A stretch of 64,000 nt of DNA from Pseudo-nitzschia pungens (GCA_037355855.1 CM074765.1:1302001-1366000); one strand, 5' to 3'; positions 1 through 12,500 are shown, counted from the stretch's first letter. Made by a program: numbers and translations. Notes: a model not told the origin generated them from the sequence alone.

Positions 1-153
1 CAATCGCAATGGTACGTCAGAGCGTCATTGCCAACTGTTGTTGTTTCCATGGTTCAATCTGATGGATTCCCCCATGTGCTGTGTTGATACGAGTACGAAT
101 CAAAACCAGTTCACACTATCACTTCTTGTATTACTCTTATTTCCACGGCATAA

Positions 154-570
154 ACTCACTTTTTACTAATCATTGATGGCCTTGATTTCCTTTCGATTGT
201 TCTGCGCATGCTTCACCGTGCTTACAACCATACAAATCAGTGGCTGGGAATGACTGACCGACAGCATTTGGAATTGATCAATGGTAGGTACACTTATTAG
301 TTTTAGATTTTTCTGTTTGGACCTTCGTTGTGAATAACTGCTGCAGTGCTTATTCCCCTGAACCTGTCGTCGAGAGAATCAATCGCTCACATCATCATCA
401 TTTCCTATTCATTTGCTCGCACCGCCACAGGATACTTTCAATATGCTGGTGGTTTCGAACCTCGCAAGGCCTTTGAGATTACGGCAACTGTACCGGACAA
501 TGGTTGGGGTTTGTTTGGTGGAAATGATCCCATGTTTGTCATCGAGGCAACTAAGGCGAGGAATGCGTGA
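154..570 (+). CDS. 3' end of an unidentified spliced gene (two exons seen)
   Basis: The product is not recognised. An open frame from 154 runs to base 283, where a GTAGGT donor follows. The intron would be 284-430, ending in CCACAG, and the last exon 431-570 ends in TGA. The splice joins codons in phase (G|GA) and gives a continuous tail that contains WLGMTDRQHLELING and then YFQYAGGFEPRKAFEI. The start is unknown: the upstream boundary could be a further intron acceptor near 240 or earlier, beyond the in-frame TAA at 151-153. The support is the matched donor and acceptor, the 147-bp intron length and the non-random composition on both sides. The gene is convergent with the flavodoxin gene downstream. 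A chance open frame is the alternative. Confidence 0.4.
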
Positions 571-811
571 TGAAAAATCCGAACGGCAAAGTCAATTTTC
601 AAATTCTGATTCTACTTTGATTACACGTACGTAGCACAGCGATCTAGATTTATGATTCATACAATGCTATTAACATACATTTGTGACATGGAGGGATCGA
701 GTCAATCTTGTAAAGGGTATGCTGTGCTGTGTGGAACGAAGGGAGAGATCAAACCGCAAAAGTTGATGCTAGTTGTACCTCTTCGCATCATGCGACCAAA
801 CCACGGGAGTT

Positions 812-1529
812 TTAGAGTTCCCCGGCCGTTTGGGAGTTCTGAAGTTGCATTTTGTACCAGTAGCCCGCTCCCGCTGCCAGGATACCCGCACCCATCAAGG
901 TCATTTGCAGCAAACCGAATCCCGGAGGTCCATGTCCGACCACGTAACCGTCCTCGTCGACAATTTTCGGAAGAAGAAGCGACTTGGGCTGGGTCCAGTC
1001 ACAGACGTCGGGCTTGTTTACAGAATCGCCGTCTTTCGAGCTCTCTAACAGGATCTGATAGATCTCATCGCCCCATTCCAATACATCCGAGTCGACGTGC
1101 TCCATTTCGTCCCACTCGAATCGTTCCTTGATCCGGCGCGATCCGGCCTCGCCCAGGTATTTGTCGACATGCCGAGGGCAGTTCTGGAAGGTTTCGTAGC
1201 AGGTGGAGCCGATTCCCAGCTACTGCATGCTGGAGTCCTTTCAGCGGCTTTTCTCCCCCCTTGCTAGCCTCTTGCAGGCGATACAAAAACCTGCCGAAGC
1301 CGCTGGGGGGCTCGCCCTCGCCGTAACTCGACGTTGCCACCAACAAAAAATCGTAATTTCTGGAGTTCACTTCATCCCACCGATCGGCCATTTCGTCTCC
1401 CTTAACGATGTCAAAGATCTTCAGGTCGTCGCTGTGTTTATCCCTCCATTCTTCGGCAATCTTTTTCGCAAAGCCTTGGGTGTTGTTCGTTTCCGAACCC
1501 CACACGAGCAGCACACGCATTGTCTTCAT
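812..1529 (-). CDS. Flavodoxin-domain protein with C-terminal membrane anchor, interrupted by a 1-nt frameshift
   Basis: This is an FMN-binding electron carrier of the flavodoxin/diflavin-reductase type. Starting at the ATG at 1529, the phosphate-binding loop GSETNNTQGFA lies at residues 11-21, and the SSYGEGEPPSGFG loop near residue 70 belongs to the FMN site. The frame breaks at 1220. Removing one G (GTA-G-CTG on the coding strand) continues into LGIGSTCYETF, the second conserved FMN loop, and on to the stop, for exactly 238 codons. A hydrophobic segment (FGLLQMTLMGAGILAAGAGY) close to the C terminus suggests a tail anchor with the flavin domain in the cytosol. No GT-AG intron fits the break. 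It is therefore either a sequencing or assembly insertion, a recent frameshift mutation or recoding. The flavodoxin call is firm; the physiological partner is unknown. Confidence 0.82.
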
Positions 1530-2551
1530 CTTGGTGGATACTTTGTATTGTTGAAAACAATGTCTGGATTTGGTACCTTTCTTCCGATTGTGTCCTTCGT
1601 CGCATTGGTTGGCATGGAATGAGACGATGAGGGACGGGGACGATCGTCATCGATTGCTATCGATGCGATGTAGTCGTGCCATGGTCCGAAGATTCGGGGT
1701 TTCAAATACAAAACCTCAACCTTCCCTCGAGCATGATGCGTTGCATGCACATTGCGTGCATGCGTGAGTCAGCCCTGAGGTAAGTCCTGCCAAAGATGTT
1801 ATCGTCTGGCAGTGTGAGGATGAATCCCTAGTAACTAGTGAATAACATCACTCTTATTGTACTTCTAATACCGTACAGGTTCGTACATGCGTAAGATTTA
1901 TCGTGCATCGAAACTACCAAGCTCATCATCACAAAGCGGTAAGAACCTTATGTAGATAAATCAACACTCACCAGAAGACGGATTTACTGCACCATCTTCA
2001 ATCACCTGAGCTTTAAAAACAGAGCTTCTCGACTCCGCAATGTGCTCGTAAGGTTTACTCATTTCCACCAGAGGTCATATAATATTACTACTACGTACTA
2101 CGAAGTACTACGTAGTATTTATTTATTATTGTTAAAACGGCACTTCGGGTGATTACTTTTTATAATTTTTATGACCGTTACGGGGGTCCCTCCTCTTCCC
2201 GAATCAGTTTTTAAGATTTTTGCTCACTTTTCTTTTTAATCGTGGTTTAACGTAAAAATCGCGAATGATCGGAACCATGTGCCTGCGCACCCGTTGGATG
2301 AACAGAGCTTATGATGATAACATCGCCAATCTTTTGGAGAGATAGAGTCCCATTTTCAAACGTAAATTGGATTTGGTTCCGATTCGATAAAACATCCCAA
2401 TTTTACACGTAATCAGGAAACTATTATTTTACAGTATGTTGCTCGTCATCGCTTCTCACCGACAAAAACACAATTTGCGTTTCTCACATTGATGCATTAC
2501 TAATCACAAGCAATCTCTTTCGACGGAGAAAGAACTCTTTGTCTGACAACA
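1530..2551. other. Intergenic spacer
   Basis: No gene is supported here. The spacer holds a perfect 8-bp inverted repeat GCATGCAC/GTGCATGC with a 5-nt loop (1743-1763), and a TACTACG/CGTAGTA-rich stretch around 2090-2120. It would contain the divergent promoters of the flavodoxin gene (minus) and the repeat-protein gene (plus). No TATA box is clear enough to call. Confidence 0.5.
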
Positions 2552-5500
2552 ATGAAGTTGAGGTTCCATCTTTTCTTACTCTCAACATACTCAGTTGGAC
2601 CGCTAACCACGGTAAGCGCTCAGCTTGATGCATCCGCCGTTCCAGGAATTAGAGGAGCGATCGTTGCGCCTGATCATGGGCATCGAGTTCTGGAGGAGGA
2701 AGACTCGGCAGCTTCCGAAAACGCATTTGCGGATGTCGATTGGTCGAAAATATGGGATTTGAATGCGATCGGATCGTTCTTCGAAGAAGCAAAAAATCAG
2801 AAGGAGAAAAATAGGAAGAAAAAATGGAGGTGGAAGAATAAGAATAAGAACAAGAACAAAAACAAGAACAAAAACAAAAACAAGAACAAAAACAAGAACA
2901 AAAACCAAAACAAAAACACTCCCTCACCCGTTGCGGTATTGACCCCGAGTCCAACAGCATCCAGCTATCCTTCTGTTTCTCCGACCGTGGCAGGCTTTGG
3001 CAAGGAAGTATCGCCGACCGAAACTGTGATTACGGGTTCTCCTGATGCCGTACCAACACCTCAACCATTTGCTACGAAGACATCGTCACCACTGCCCACA
3101 AGTTATCCGACGCCAGATTTCCGTATCAATGATAAACTTCCGCCAACGGAACCTCCGAGCGCAAGTCCCTCAGTTCCAACATCTCTGATAGCAGGCGTGA
3201 CAGAAGGCCCATCGTCACCACCACCAGTGACCCCTACCGACGGACCAAGCCAAGCGCCATCTGACGCAACGCTGGCACCAACCCCGAAACCTTCTCAAGC
3301 TCCTACGGGAGGGCCAACCAAACCACCAACCTCCAAGCCCTCGGCATCACCATCTGTGAAGGCTTCAGATTCCCCAACTGGAGGAACGCTTGCGCCAACA
3401 GCTGGACCTTCTCAAGCTCCATCTGTAGGTTCGACTGACGCTCCTACAGGAAGCCCAACCAAAGCACCGATCGTTACGTTCGTCGCCCACTCTGAAGCCT
3501 TCACAGACACCATCTGTGACGGCGTCGGGTTCTCCAACAGGAAGCCCAACCAAAGCACCGATCGTTACGTTGTCGCCCACTCTGAAGCCTTCACAGACAC
3601 CATCTGTGACGGCGTCGGGTTCTCCAACAGGAAGCCCAACCAAAGCACCGATCGTTACGTCGTCGCCCACTCTAAAGCCTTCACAGACACCATCTGTGAC
3701 GGCGTCGGGTTCTCCAACAGGAAGCCCAACCAAAGCACCGATCGTTACGTCGTCGCCCACTCTAAAGCCTTCACAGACACCATCTGTGACGGCGTCGGGT
3801 TCTCCAACAGGAAGCCCAACCAAAGCACCGATCGTTACGTCGTCGCCCACTCTAAAGCCTTCACAGACACCATCTGTGACGGTGTCGGGTTCTCCAACAG
3901 GAAGCCCAACCAAAGCACCGATCGTTACGTTGTCGCCCACTCTGAAGAGTTCACAGACACCATCTGTGACGGCGTCGGGTTCTCCAACAGGAAGCCCAAC
4001 CAAAGCACCGATCGTTACGTCGTCGCCCACTCTGAAGCCTTCACAGACACCATCTGTGACGGCGTCGGGTTCTCCAACAGGAAGTCCAACCAAAGCACCG
4101 ACCCCTGGACCGACGGAATCACCAACTGTGACTGCTTCTGACACGCCTTCCGCTGGACCGACGCAGTCGCCGTCTATTGCAGCATCTGATTCTCCCACAG
4201 GAGCACCAACTGTGGCTTTGTCGAATTCTCCTACAGCGGGACCTACTCGAAACCTGAGTATTGAAACCCAAAAGCCGACCGTAACTGCAAGTGCTTCTCC
4301 TTCCGAAGGGCCAAAACAGCCAACTGGTGAACCTTCCGTATACGTCGATTTCAAGGTTACCACCAGCAAACCAACAGAGTCACCAACTGTCACAGCATCT
4401 GCAGTTCCGACTAGTATGCCAACCTCCAAACCGACCGTGACTGCTTCTCAGTCGCCAACTTCGTCACCAACCTCCAAACCGACCGTGACTGCGTCAGCTA
4501 CACCAACTGTGGCTCCTTCCGATGGACCAACTGTGACAGCATCTACAGTTCCGACTAGTATGCCAACCTCCAAACCGACCGTGACTGCTTCACAGTCGCC
4601 AACTTCGTCACCAACCTCCAAACCGACCGTGACTGCTTCACAGTCGCCAACTTCTTCACCAACCTCCAAACCAACTGTGACTGCGTCAGCTGCACCAACT
4701 GTGGCTCATTCCGATGGACCAACTGTCACAGCATCTACAGTTCCGACTGGTGAACCATCCTCCAAACCGACCGTGAGTCCTTCACAGTCGCCGACTTCAG
4801 CACCTACCGTTAGTCCTTCACAGTCGCCAACTTCAGCACCTACGTCCAAACCAACTGTGACTGCATCAGCTGCACCAACTGTGGCTCATTCCGATGGACC
4901 AACTGTCACAGCATCTACAGTTCCGACTGGTATGCCATCTTCCAAACCAACCGCAACGCCATCCGCGTCACCAACAGCGTCACCAACCGCGACACCATCT
5001 GCGACGCCAAGCTTGACACCATCCGCGTCACCAACCAAAACACCATCCGCGTCGCCGACCGCGACGCCATCCGCGTCGCCGACCGCGACGCCATCCGCGT
5101 CACCAACCAAAACACCATCCGCCTCGCCATCTGCGTCGCCATCGTCTTCCCCATCCGCGTCACCCTCCGCCTCGCCAACAGCAACTCCTTCCTCGCGACC
5201 ATCGGCAGCTCCGTCGCCGTCGCCCTCTATTGAGCCATCGAGTGTTCCCTCATTGGTACCTTCAGGGGAGCCGTCCGGAACACCAACGGGCCAGCCAACG
5301 ACATTCATACCGACGATTACGTTTCAACCAACAACCTGGCTGCCCACGCTTTCGGAGTCACCAACAGTGGCTCCAACCGGGACACCAACATTTAACCCAA
5401 CGACTTTTGTTCCTACCATCACGTTCCAGCCAACAACGTGGCTTCCAACCACAAACGATGCGGCGGTGGAAGGTGCTGCCGCGGAAGAATCCGCGGTGGA

Positions 5501-5723
5501 AGAATCCGCGGTGGAAGAATCCGCGGTGGAAGAATCCATGGCGGAAGAAGAAGGAGCAAGCGACGAGAAAGATAAAAAAGACGAAAAACCAAAGGAAAAG
5601 AGTGATGTTGCGGATGCTACTACTACTGTCGACGAGCTAGATCGAAAAGACAGTCCCTTCGAATTCAATTTCAAGTATTCCTTTTCCAGAATGAAAGAGA
5701 AACGAGGCAACCTATACGGGTAG
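2552..5723 (+). CDS. Secreted Lys-Asn / Pro-Thr-Ser repeat protein, cell-surface mucin-like, with one frameshift
   Basis: The ATG at 2552 opens a signal peptide (MKLRFHLFLLSTYSV...VSAQ). A region with acidic residues follows, then a Lys-Asn tract (2835-2919), then some 800 residues of PT/PS/SPT repeats, two copies of an ITFQPTTWLPT motif, an EESAVEES acidic repeat and a Lys/Glu-rich tail ending at TAG 5721-5723. The frame is broken near 3479-3480: the first repeat reads ACGTTCGTCG where later copies read ACGTCGTCG or ACGTTGTCG. Removing one T gives 1056 continuous codons and restores the SPTLKPSQTP pattern. Secretion and heavy O-glycosylation are inferred from composition. Proteins of this type occur in diatom cell walls and mucilage; this one's role is unknown. 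Confidence 0.75.
2835..2919 (+). repeat. Lys-Asn-coding hexanucleotide repeat
   Basis: Imperfect AAGAAC/AAAAAC/AAGAAT units encode an uninterrupted (KN)n tract directly after a Lys-Arg-rich helix. It is strongly basic and may contact silica or polyanions; that is inference only. Confidence 0.85.
3451..4102 (+). repeat. 90-bp coding minisatellite, seven copies
   Basis: Units recur exactly every 90 bp (the TCGCCCACTCT word near 3483, 3573, 3663, 3753, 3843, 3933 and 4023). Copies differ by only a few bases. In the gene's frame each unit encodes about 30 residues including SPTLKPSQTPSVTASG. The unit lacks stop codons in the neighbouring plus frame and in at least one minus frame, which produces long spurious open frames on both strands. 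Confidence 0.92.
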
Positions 5724-6512
5724 AATCAGATGAAACGATGAACTCGAATACGTGTTAAATTTTTTTAGATGATACAGTAATATACATGAACAACGAAACA
5801 AATTTCTCTTCTCAAGGCTACTACCGAACGTTAGTAACACAAGGAAAACACCATGGTATTTGGTCGAGGATACACCACCAGTACTGCCTAGGTGAGAGAG
5901 AGAGAGAGGACTTCTTTTTGTGGTAGAGTGATGTTGGAAAGTGTTTTTTTTAGAGAACCAGAAAAGTTTGATACTGCTGCTGGTGGTGCCCTTTAGAGAA
6001 CAGTGTCAGTAGTACCACTATGCTGGGGTTGCCTCACGGTGGTTCCTGAACAAATACTAATAGGAAGAATAACTTCTTTGTTACTTTTGCTGTAATACTA
6101 TGCGGATGGTGAAACAACTTCACCAAATTCTCAAGTTGCTTGGAAATATGATTCTTGCTGTACAATGATTTTTTTTATCTAACTGGAGCAACTGGGAGAT
6201 AGATTTGTTGTTACCTACTATTATTTGCTACTACTATTCTATATTATTATGGTGACATGCAATTATCTGCTGATGTTTATACCTTAGTATTATATCTCAA
6301 GCTATCTAGCTTGTAGTACCTATGGCATGCTGGAGAAACATACCACGAAGTACTATTGATAATTCTAACTGCGGAACCAGGTACCCGGTAACTTACTGGT
6401 ACATACTACGAGTAAGACCTTCTTACTACTGTGCTTGTCATCTGTTCTTGTCATACGTAACCGAACCACAAGTAAGGACTTTACTGATCTTCATCCTTTG
6501 CATAGGCTTGTT
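5724..6512. other. Intergenic spacer up to the Copia element
   Basis: No gene is supported. It contains a short GA-rich tract (5890-5910) and AT-rich DNA. It ends at the left border of the Copia LTR, with ttgtt as the last five bases before the element. Confidence 0.5.
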
Positions 6513-7149
6513 TGCGTTGATATTGCTCGTCAGCAATCTCCGTAAGACCGACTCGTACTGCGTACTGGAAAAATAAGGGATAACAATAACAATAATACCA
6601 CATAGAGTCCTGGCAAATAGTGAGACTACAGAAGATACTGTTCGGTCTCCATTGCATACACTCAGTTACTACAAGGTACTTCCCTAGAGGTACATCGGAA
6701 TCGATCATGGTGAGGGCGTGATAGGATGTGTTTATTTTAGAGTGAAAAAAAAAAGTGAATAAAGGGAGCTGAGCCAAAGCGCTCAGCTCTGTATCGTGAC
6801 AGCGCTCCGCTAACTCGTATAATAATAGAGCTCTGTAGCTCCAGTACTGTATTCTACGGGTAGCGTAGTGTGCGGAGTATCGTAGCGTAGCTCCGCTTAA
6901 TTAAGCTTCGCTTAATTATATTCAAGCGTGTGTTGCTTGCTTGCTTATGCTAACGCGTTGGGTAACTGTCTGGGTCAGGTATACAGTCATAGTACATATT
7001 GTACACCAATGACCCGACCCCGGCGGTAGCATAGTATCTTAGCACTGGTATCATGGTAGGTTAGCACCATCAGTATCTCGTAGCATTAGCAACCCTAACC
7101 CTGTAGCATCTAGCTACACCATAAAAGGTGCTTTACTTGGGGTACGTAC
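6513..7149 (-). repeat. Copia 3' LTR, segment 1 of 3
   Basis: This aligns with 27344-27981 of the intact LTR and ends in the 5-bp target copy cgtac (7145-7149) left by Gypsy element 1. It carries a perfect 9-bp inverted repeat GAGCTGAGC/GCTCAGCTC (6766-6774 with 6781-6789) beside an A10 run, and the inverted pair GGGTCA/TGACCC near 6980-7013. Confidence 0.9.
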
Positions 7150-7337
7150 TGCCGTGCACCAAAATACAGTCACGAGTCCACTCGGGACTGGATTAAGGAT
7201 AAGGATAAAAGAATCAGCGAGCCGACAGAATCGCTGATTCGGAGGGCTCTTAGAACTGTAGCAAATAGACTAACCAATAGGGCTCACAATTTGCATATCA
7301 CTACTATTCTAATCACTAGTAGACCCGGGGTATGGCA
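7150..7337 (+). repeat. 5' LTR of Gypsy element 1
   Basis: 188 bp, TG...CA ends, apparently identical to 12797-12984. It lies directly after the target copy cgtac. Confidence 0.95.
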
Positions 7338-8071
7338 TGATTTTAAAATCAAGCTGAGCGCTGATGACCATGAGCAGAAAGGTACCGATCGACCAAGGCG
7401 CCGACGGGACCGAAAGACTGCCAAAAAATGGAGGCGCAGAGAAGCAAAACAGGGAGAAGGATATCCAGTGTCTGCAGCACAAGGAAGACCGACCCCAGCA
7501 ACTGTTGGCGCCCAAAGAAGGGAGCAACAGCAGCAACAGAGACACCTAAGTACCTGAACAGGACCATGGTCGACAACAAAGAAATAATCGAAAATAATGA
7601 GTGTCGAAAAAGTGACACATAATCGAGTGAGTGGACTAATCGGACCAACACAGAATGGATGGACAGACCGAATAGGGGATGCCAACCAAAACCGAAGTAT
7701 ACGGATATCCGGAAAGGTATATAATGAATACCTAAACACCACCAATCCCACGGGAAACGGGAAGTGGGACCGGCCCGGTGATTGCTTAATAGGGAAGCAA
7801 CGCCGGAGAACCACGGGAATCGAATCCCACGAAATAAAAACAGAAACAACTCCGGAGAACCACAGGATTCCCGGGAGCTAAAGAGAGAAACAACTCCCAC
7901 CACCAAGATGGATGAGAGCAAATCTCAGCAAAATCAGCTACTACACGAGTTATCGCGTGGAAACCAAAATTAGAAGCAAAAACTGGAACAACCACTCCTG
8001 CTCATTTCCACAGCAAAATTAACAGATAACAAACTAAAGTAACTAATTTAACTAAATAAAACTGATTAACC
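7338..8071 (+). other. Gypsy element 1 leader between LTR and gag
   Basis: A 734-nt untranslated leader. It begins with the perfect palindrome TGATTTTAAAATCA directly at the LTR edge, where a tRNA primer-binding site beginning TGG would normally lie; none is seen. The rest is purine-rich, with an inverted arrangement of CGGGAATC/GATTCCCG words around 7820-7880. Short open frames here are not conserved in position with element 2 and are not called. Confidence 0.6.
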
Positions 8072-9511
8072 ATGGCGACCAAAGGAACCAAACTGAAACC
8101 CTTCAACGTCACACGGGAGGACTGGCCGGAAGACGCCACCACCGTAAAGATGAATGTAGACAGCGAACAAGGTGGAATCGCATTCAGCGACTACCTGAAG
8201 GTTCTCAATGGTACTGAAAGACCAGAACTCTTCCTTACCTGGAAGAGAGACTTTGACCAGAAAATTGCTGGCAATGACAAACTCACCGGGGACCAGAAAT
8301 TGGAGGTTCTACAGAGAATCCTCTCTATTGAGGCACTCGGACTTGTCCAGCGAACGCTCGCTCGGACCTACTTGGCCGAACCGACCCACAAGGTCCATCA
8401 CACCAGACACGTACAGAAAAAGATCCAAGAGATCGAACAAAGGGACCAAGCAAACATCCTGCTATCAATGGGGCAAGACGCCACCGAAACTCCCACGGGA
8501 GCCTCCAAGGAGACGGCAAAGGAGCAAGCTCCAAACGCCGACAAAGCCGACACAGCCAAGGCGAGCTCGGACAAAGAATCGGAGACCGACAACCTCGAGT
8601 CTCCAATCCCAAAGAAAAAGGTCGCAAGCGCCCTCATCCAGTACTACCAATCCCAGGAGTACAGAAAGGATGTCATCGAGGAATGCATGCATGCCCTCAA
8701 ACTCAAAATCTTTGGCAATGACCAACACGGCAAGCGCTCATATATCGTCCTCCGCCGATTCATGCGAGGCATGCGCGTGGACCTCAAACATGGCATTAGA
8801 GCCTGGGCCAACCGAATGGCCGAACTCCAAAGCTACCTCCCAGATTGCCTCTGGGAATGTGGCAGTGACCAAATGGAAACACCAAGAAGTTTCACCCAAG
8901 GAGAAATGAAGGAAATCCTAGATGCCAACATGACCCACTCCCAACGCGAGAAGCTGGAGCACATCAGTTGGGACCTCTACACCCACTCCTTTAACACCAC
9001 TATCGACAAGCTCGAAAACCTGGAAATCACCATCCGGAAGGAAGCACTAATGCAACAACGCATCACCGACCTCGAAAAGCAGACCGGCGTCACCAAGAAG
9101 ACCCCCAAGGCCGCATCTGGGGGAGGAACCCACCACGGGAAATCCCCTGGCAAAAAGAAGCGCCCTGTGGACAACAGCAACAAACAGCTATGCAAGACCT
9201 GTGGCAAGGTCCATGCCGGCAAATGCTGGAAACTAACCGGTGGTCCCCACAAGAAGGGGAAGTTCGACCGGGAAACCATCAACCTGCTCAAGGAGCACTT
9301 TGTGGCAAAAGAACAAGACTCAGACACTGAGCAACACTCCAAACCCCACTGGGGAAGGAACCTATCGAACCACGAGTACTCTTATGTACTGGCTACGGCC
9401 CAAGCTGACCACGAAGTCTCCGATGACGAGATCGACATCTCCGAACGGGAACTCAAAGAGTACAGAAGAAAGTACAGAAAGACCTTTAAAAAGAAAGGAT
9501 CCCACAACTGA
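8072..9511 (+). CDS. gag: Gypsy element 1 Gag
   Basis: A 479-residue structural protein. The ATG lies in the context ACCATGGCG. The capsid-like helical region fills the first two thirds. A single zinc knuckle lies near residue 375 (CKTCGKVHAGKC, spacing CX2CX3HX3C, shorter than the usual CX2CX4HX4C), followed by a basic stretch and an acidic and then basic tail. The frame ends in TGA at 9509-9511 and is followed without a gap by the ATG of pol in the same frame. It is close to the element 2 Gag, with scattered substitutions. It should package the element RNA in cytoplasmic particles. Confidence 0.93.
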   Translation: MATKGTKLKPFNVTREDWPEDATTVKMNVDSEQGGIAFSDYLKVLNGTERPELFLTWKRDFDQKIAGNDKLTGDQKLEVLQRILSIEALGLVQRTLARTYLAEPTHKVHHTRHVQKKIQEIEQRDQANILLSMGQDATETPTGASKETAKEQAPNADKADTAKASSDKESETDNLESPIPKKKVASALIQYYQSQEYRKDVIEECMHALKLKIFGNDQHGKRSYIVLRRFMRGMRVDLKHGIRAWANRMAELQSYLPDCLWECGSDQMETPRSFTQGEMKEILDANMTHSQREKLEHISWDLYTHSFNTTIDKLENLEITIRKEALMQQRITDLEKQTGVTKKTPKAASGGGTHHGKSPGKKKRPVDNSNKQLCKTCGKVHAGKCWKLTGGPHKKGKFDRETINLLKEHFVAKEQDSDTEQHSKPHWGRNLSNHEYSYVLATAQADHEVSDDEIDISERELKEYRRKYRKTFKKKGSHN

Positions 9512-12500
9512 ATGGCTCCTGATACCATCCACACCGGACCGCGCGTAATCAACCGATTCGCAGACGTCTGTGTGGAGGTATTGGACCACAAGGGAAGGGG
9601 GAGGATGCTCCGGGGCCTACTCGACTCCGGGTGCTCCAAATCCATCATACTAAGGCACTTTGTCAACCGAAGTCAACTAACGAACCGAGACCAAAGATCT
9701 GTCACCTACAACACATATGGAGGCAAGTTCAGAACCAAGTCTGCGGCTTCAGTGGGACTAAGGCTGATAGAATTTTCAAACTCCAAGACCATCAAATGGA
9801 CCTTCCAAGTGGATGAGTATCATCACCATGAGGAAGTACCCTATGACATGATTATAGGATCCGATCTAATGGCACAACTGGGACTGGATATAAAATACAG
9901 CTCCCGTACGATCGAATGGCAGGGTGACTCTATTCCCATGAAGGGGATGGGGGAGCTCTCTGACCCGGACAAATGTGAGGCAGTATTCTTTGCCAACACA
10001 CAAAGTCCAATCCTCCAACAAGAGGAAGAAAGGCAAGCCAAAATCCTGGACGCCGACTACTCCAAAGTCGATATAGATGCTATGGTCAATGACCTGGAGA
10101 TTACAGACGCGTCCAAGGAAGCGCTGAAGAAAACACTGAAGAAATTCCCAACACTCTTTGGAGGAGGATTGGGTCTGCTCAAAAATATAGAACCGGTGTC
10201 CATTGAACTCCAACCAGGGGTCAAACCGGTCCGGCAGAGGTACTATTCTGTACCCCATGCCTTTGAACAAGCACTCCGAAAGGAGATCACCAGGCTCTGT
10301 GATATTGGAGTCCTGGAAAAACTCCCCCACGATGACGACTCACCGTGGGCATCCCCTACCTTCTGTCAACCCAAGAAGACAGGGGACATTCGCGTCCTAA
10401 CCGACTTTCGAAAGATGAACGCAGCCATCCAAAGGAAACCATTCCCACTACCACGAATAGGGGAAACGATCCAAAGACTACAAAAGTTCAAGTCAGCTAC
10501 GGCGCTCGACTTGTCCCAGGGATATTATACCATTCCCATTTGCAAGGAGAGCCAGAAGATCTGCTCGACCATTTTACCATGGGGAAAATATGCCTACAAA
10601 CGATTGGCAATGGGAATTGCATGTGCGCCCGATATCTTCCAGTCAGTCATGATGAACCTACTAGGGGACCTGGACTATGTCCTCGTCTATATCGACGACA
10701 TCCTAATCATACAGAGGGAAGGCGAGTCCGAACAGGATCACCTCCACAAAATCGATACAGTCCTACGGAGACTGGACGATGCTGGCTTCCGAGCCAACCT
10801 CAGAAAATCCTTTTTCATGCAAAAAGAAGTGGAATATCTGGGATTTCTGTTAACAACAGAAGGCATTCAGCCCCAGCCAAAGAAACTGGAGGCGATGAAA
10901 CGACTAGAAGCCCCCAAGAACACCAAGCAACTCAAGATGTTTCTTGGAATGGTAAACTTTTACAGGGACATGTGGAAGCGCCGCTCCCACATCCTAGCCC
11001 CTCTGAACAAACTCGCAGGGAAAAAGGGCAAAATGAACTGGTACTGGGGCCCAGCAGAGCAGAAAGCTTTCATGGAGGCGAAGAGGATGCTCGCAGATGA
11101 AGCTAAGCTTGCATTCCCGGACTTTACGAAACCATTTCATCTCTACTCAGACGCCAGTGATCGGCAACTGGGAGCAACTGTATGCCAAGATGGCAAGCCC
11201 CTTGGTTTCTACACCCGGAAGCTGAACTCGGCGCAGCTCAACTACACTGTTGGAGAAAAAGAACTCCTGGGCATAGTAGAAGGCCTGAAGGCATTCGAAG
11301 GAATCCTACGAGGACAAGATGTGATTATTCACACAGACCACCTTAACCTGCTCTATCAGCAGATGCCCACCCAAAGGATGGTCCGGTGGAGACTCCTCAT
11401 GGAGGAGTTCCACCCGGTAGTCAAGCATGTGGCTGGCAAAGACAACGATGCAGCAGATGCACTATCACGACTGGATATTACGGATGACCCAGCAGATACG
11501 GTGGAATGGCTACCACCAAGTAAGCCCCTCACCTACGCGGATGAGGAAGAGCACCTCCGGCAACTCCTATTCCCGCTTGGAGAAGCGCCGGAAGAATTCC
11601 AGGGCAATAGTGCATTCCCACTTGCCCCGGACATGATTCAGTTCTACCAGCAACAGGACACAGGAATCGTGAACGCTCTGGAAAAAGACAATCGACTAAC
11701 CACCAAAATGGTGGAAGGTTACAACCTAATCCATAAAGAAGGAAAGATCCTGATTCCCGATAAACTCAAGGATAGAGTTATGGAATGGTACCACAGCATG
11801 TTGGTCCATCCCGGAGAAAAGAGAATGGAACAGAGCATACGCTCAGTCTTCACCTGGAAAGGCCTACGGAAGGACGTCCAGGACCTTTGTAAACACTGCC
11901 ACACGTGTCAGATGTTTAAGAAGAGTGGCCGGAAGAAGTATGGACTACTACAGGAAAAAGCAGCTGAGGTCACCAAATGGCAGAGGGTCAATGTGGACCT
12001 CTGGGGACCTGCAACTGTCCACAACAAAAATGGTAAAGACTACCAAATCCATGTCCTCACCATGGTGGACCCAGTGACCGGATGGTTTGAACTGGCTCAC
12101 CTGAAGGACTCCCCAAATGCAGCAGAAACTCAACGATTGTTGGACAGTACCTGGCTGGCAAGATATCCGCGCCCAAAGGAAATTGGCTTTGATGGCGGGA
12201 GTGAGTTCAAAGCAGAGTTCCAAGAGCTCTGCGAGAACATGGGGATGAAAAGAAAGCCCAGCGGGGCTTGGAACCCACAATCCAACTCGGTGTTGGAAAG
12301 GATCCACCAGGTATTAAAGGACTGTCTGTTGTCCTTCAACCTGGAAAACAGGGACCTCCACGAGGAGGACCCTTTTGAGGAATTCACCACCAAGGCAGCA
12401 TATGCTATCAGAAGCGCCATCCATACCACCCTGGGGTACTCCCCAGCGCAACTGGTGTTTGGTCGAGACATGTTCATGCCGGTGAACTTCCCGGTGGATT

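Noticed and set aside
1215..1230. A short intron to explain the flavodoxin frame break
   Set aside because: No GT-AG pair fits. Exactly one base must be removed to restore the conserved FMN loop.
3451..4102. Regular repeats suggestive of a CRISPR array
   Set aside because: The units are contiguous 90-bp copies without unique spacers, inside a eukaryotic coding region.
3365..4429. Long minus-strand open frame of GEPDAVTDGV-type repeats
   Set aside because: It is the mirror of the 90-bp coding minisatellite on the plus strand. It has no signal peptide or non-repeat domain and exists only because the unit lacks stops.
7284..7921. Overlapping open frames in the Gypsy leader on both strands
   Set aside because: They cross the LTR border, are not kept in frame between the two elements, and match no known Gypsy accessory protein.
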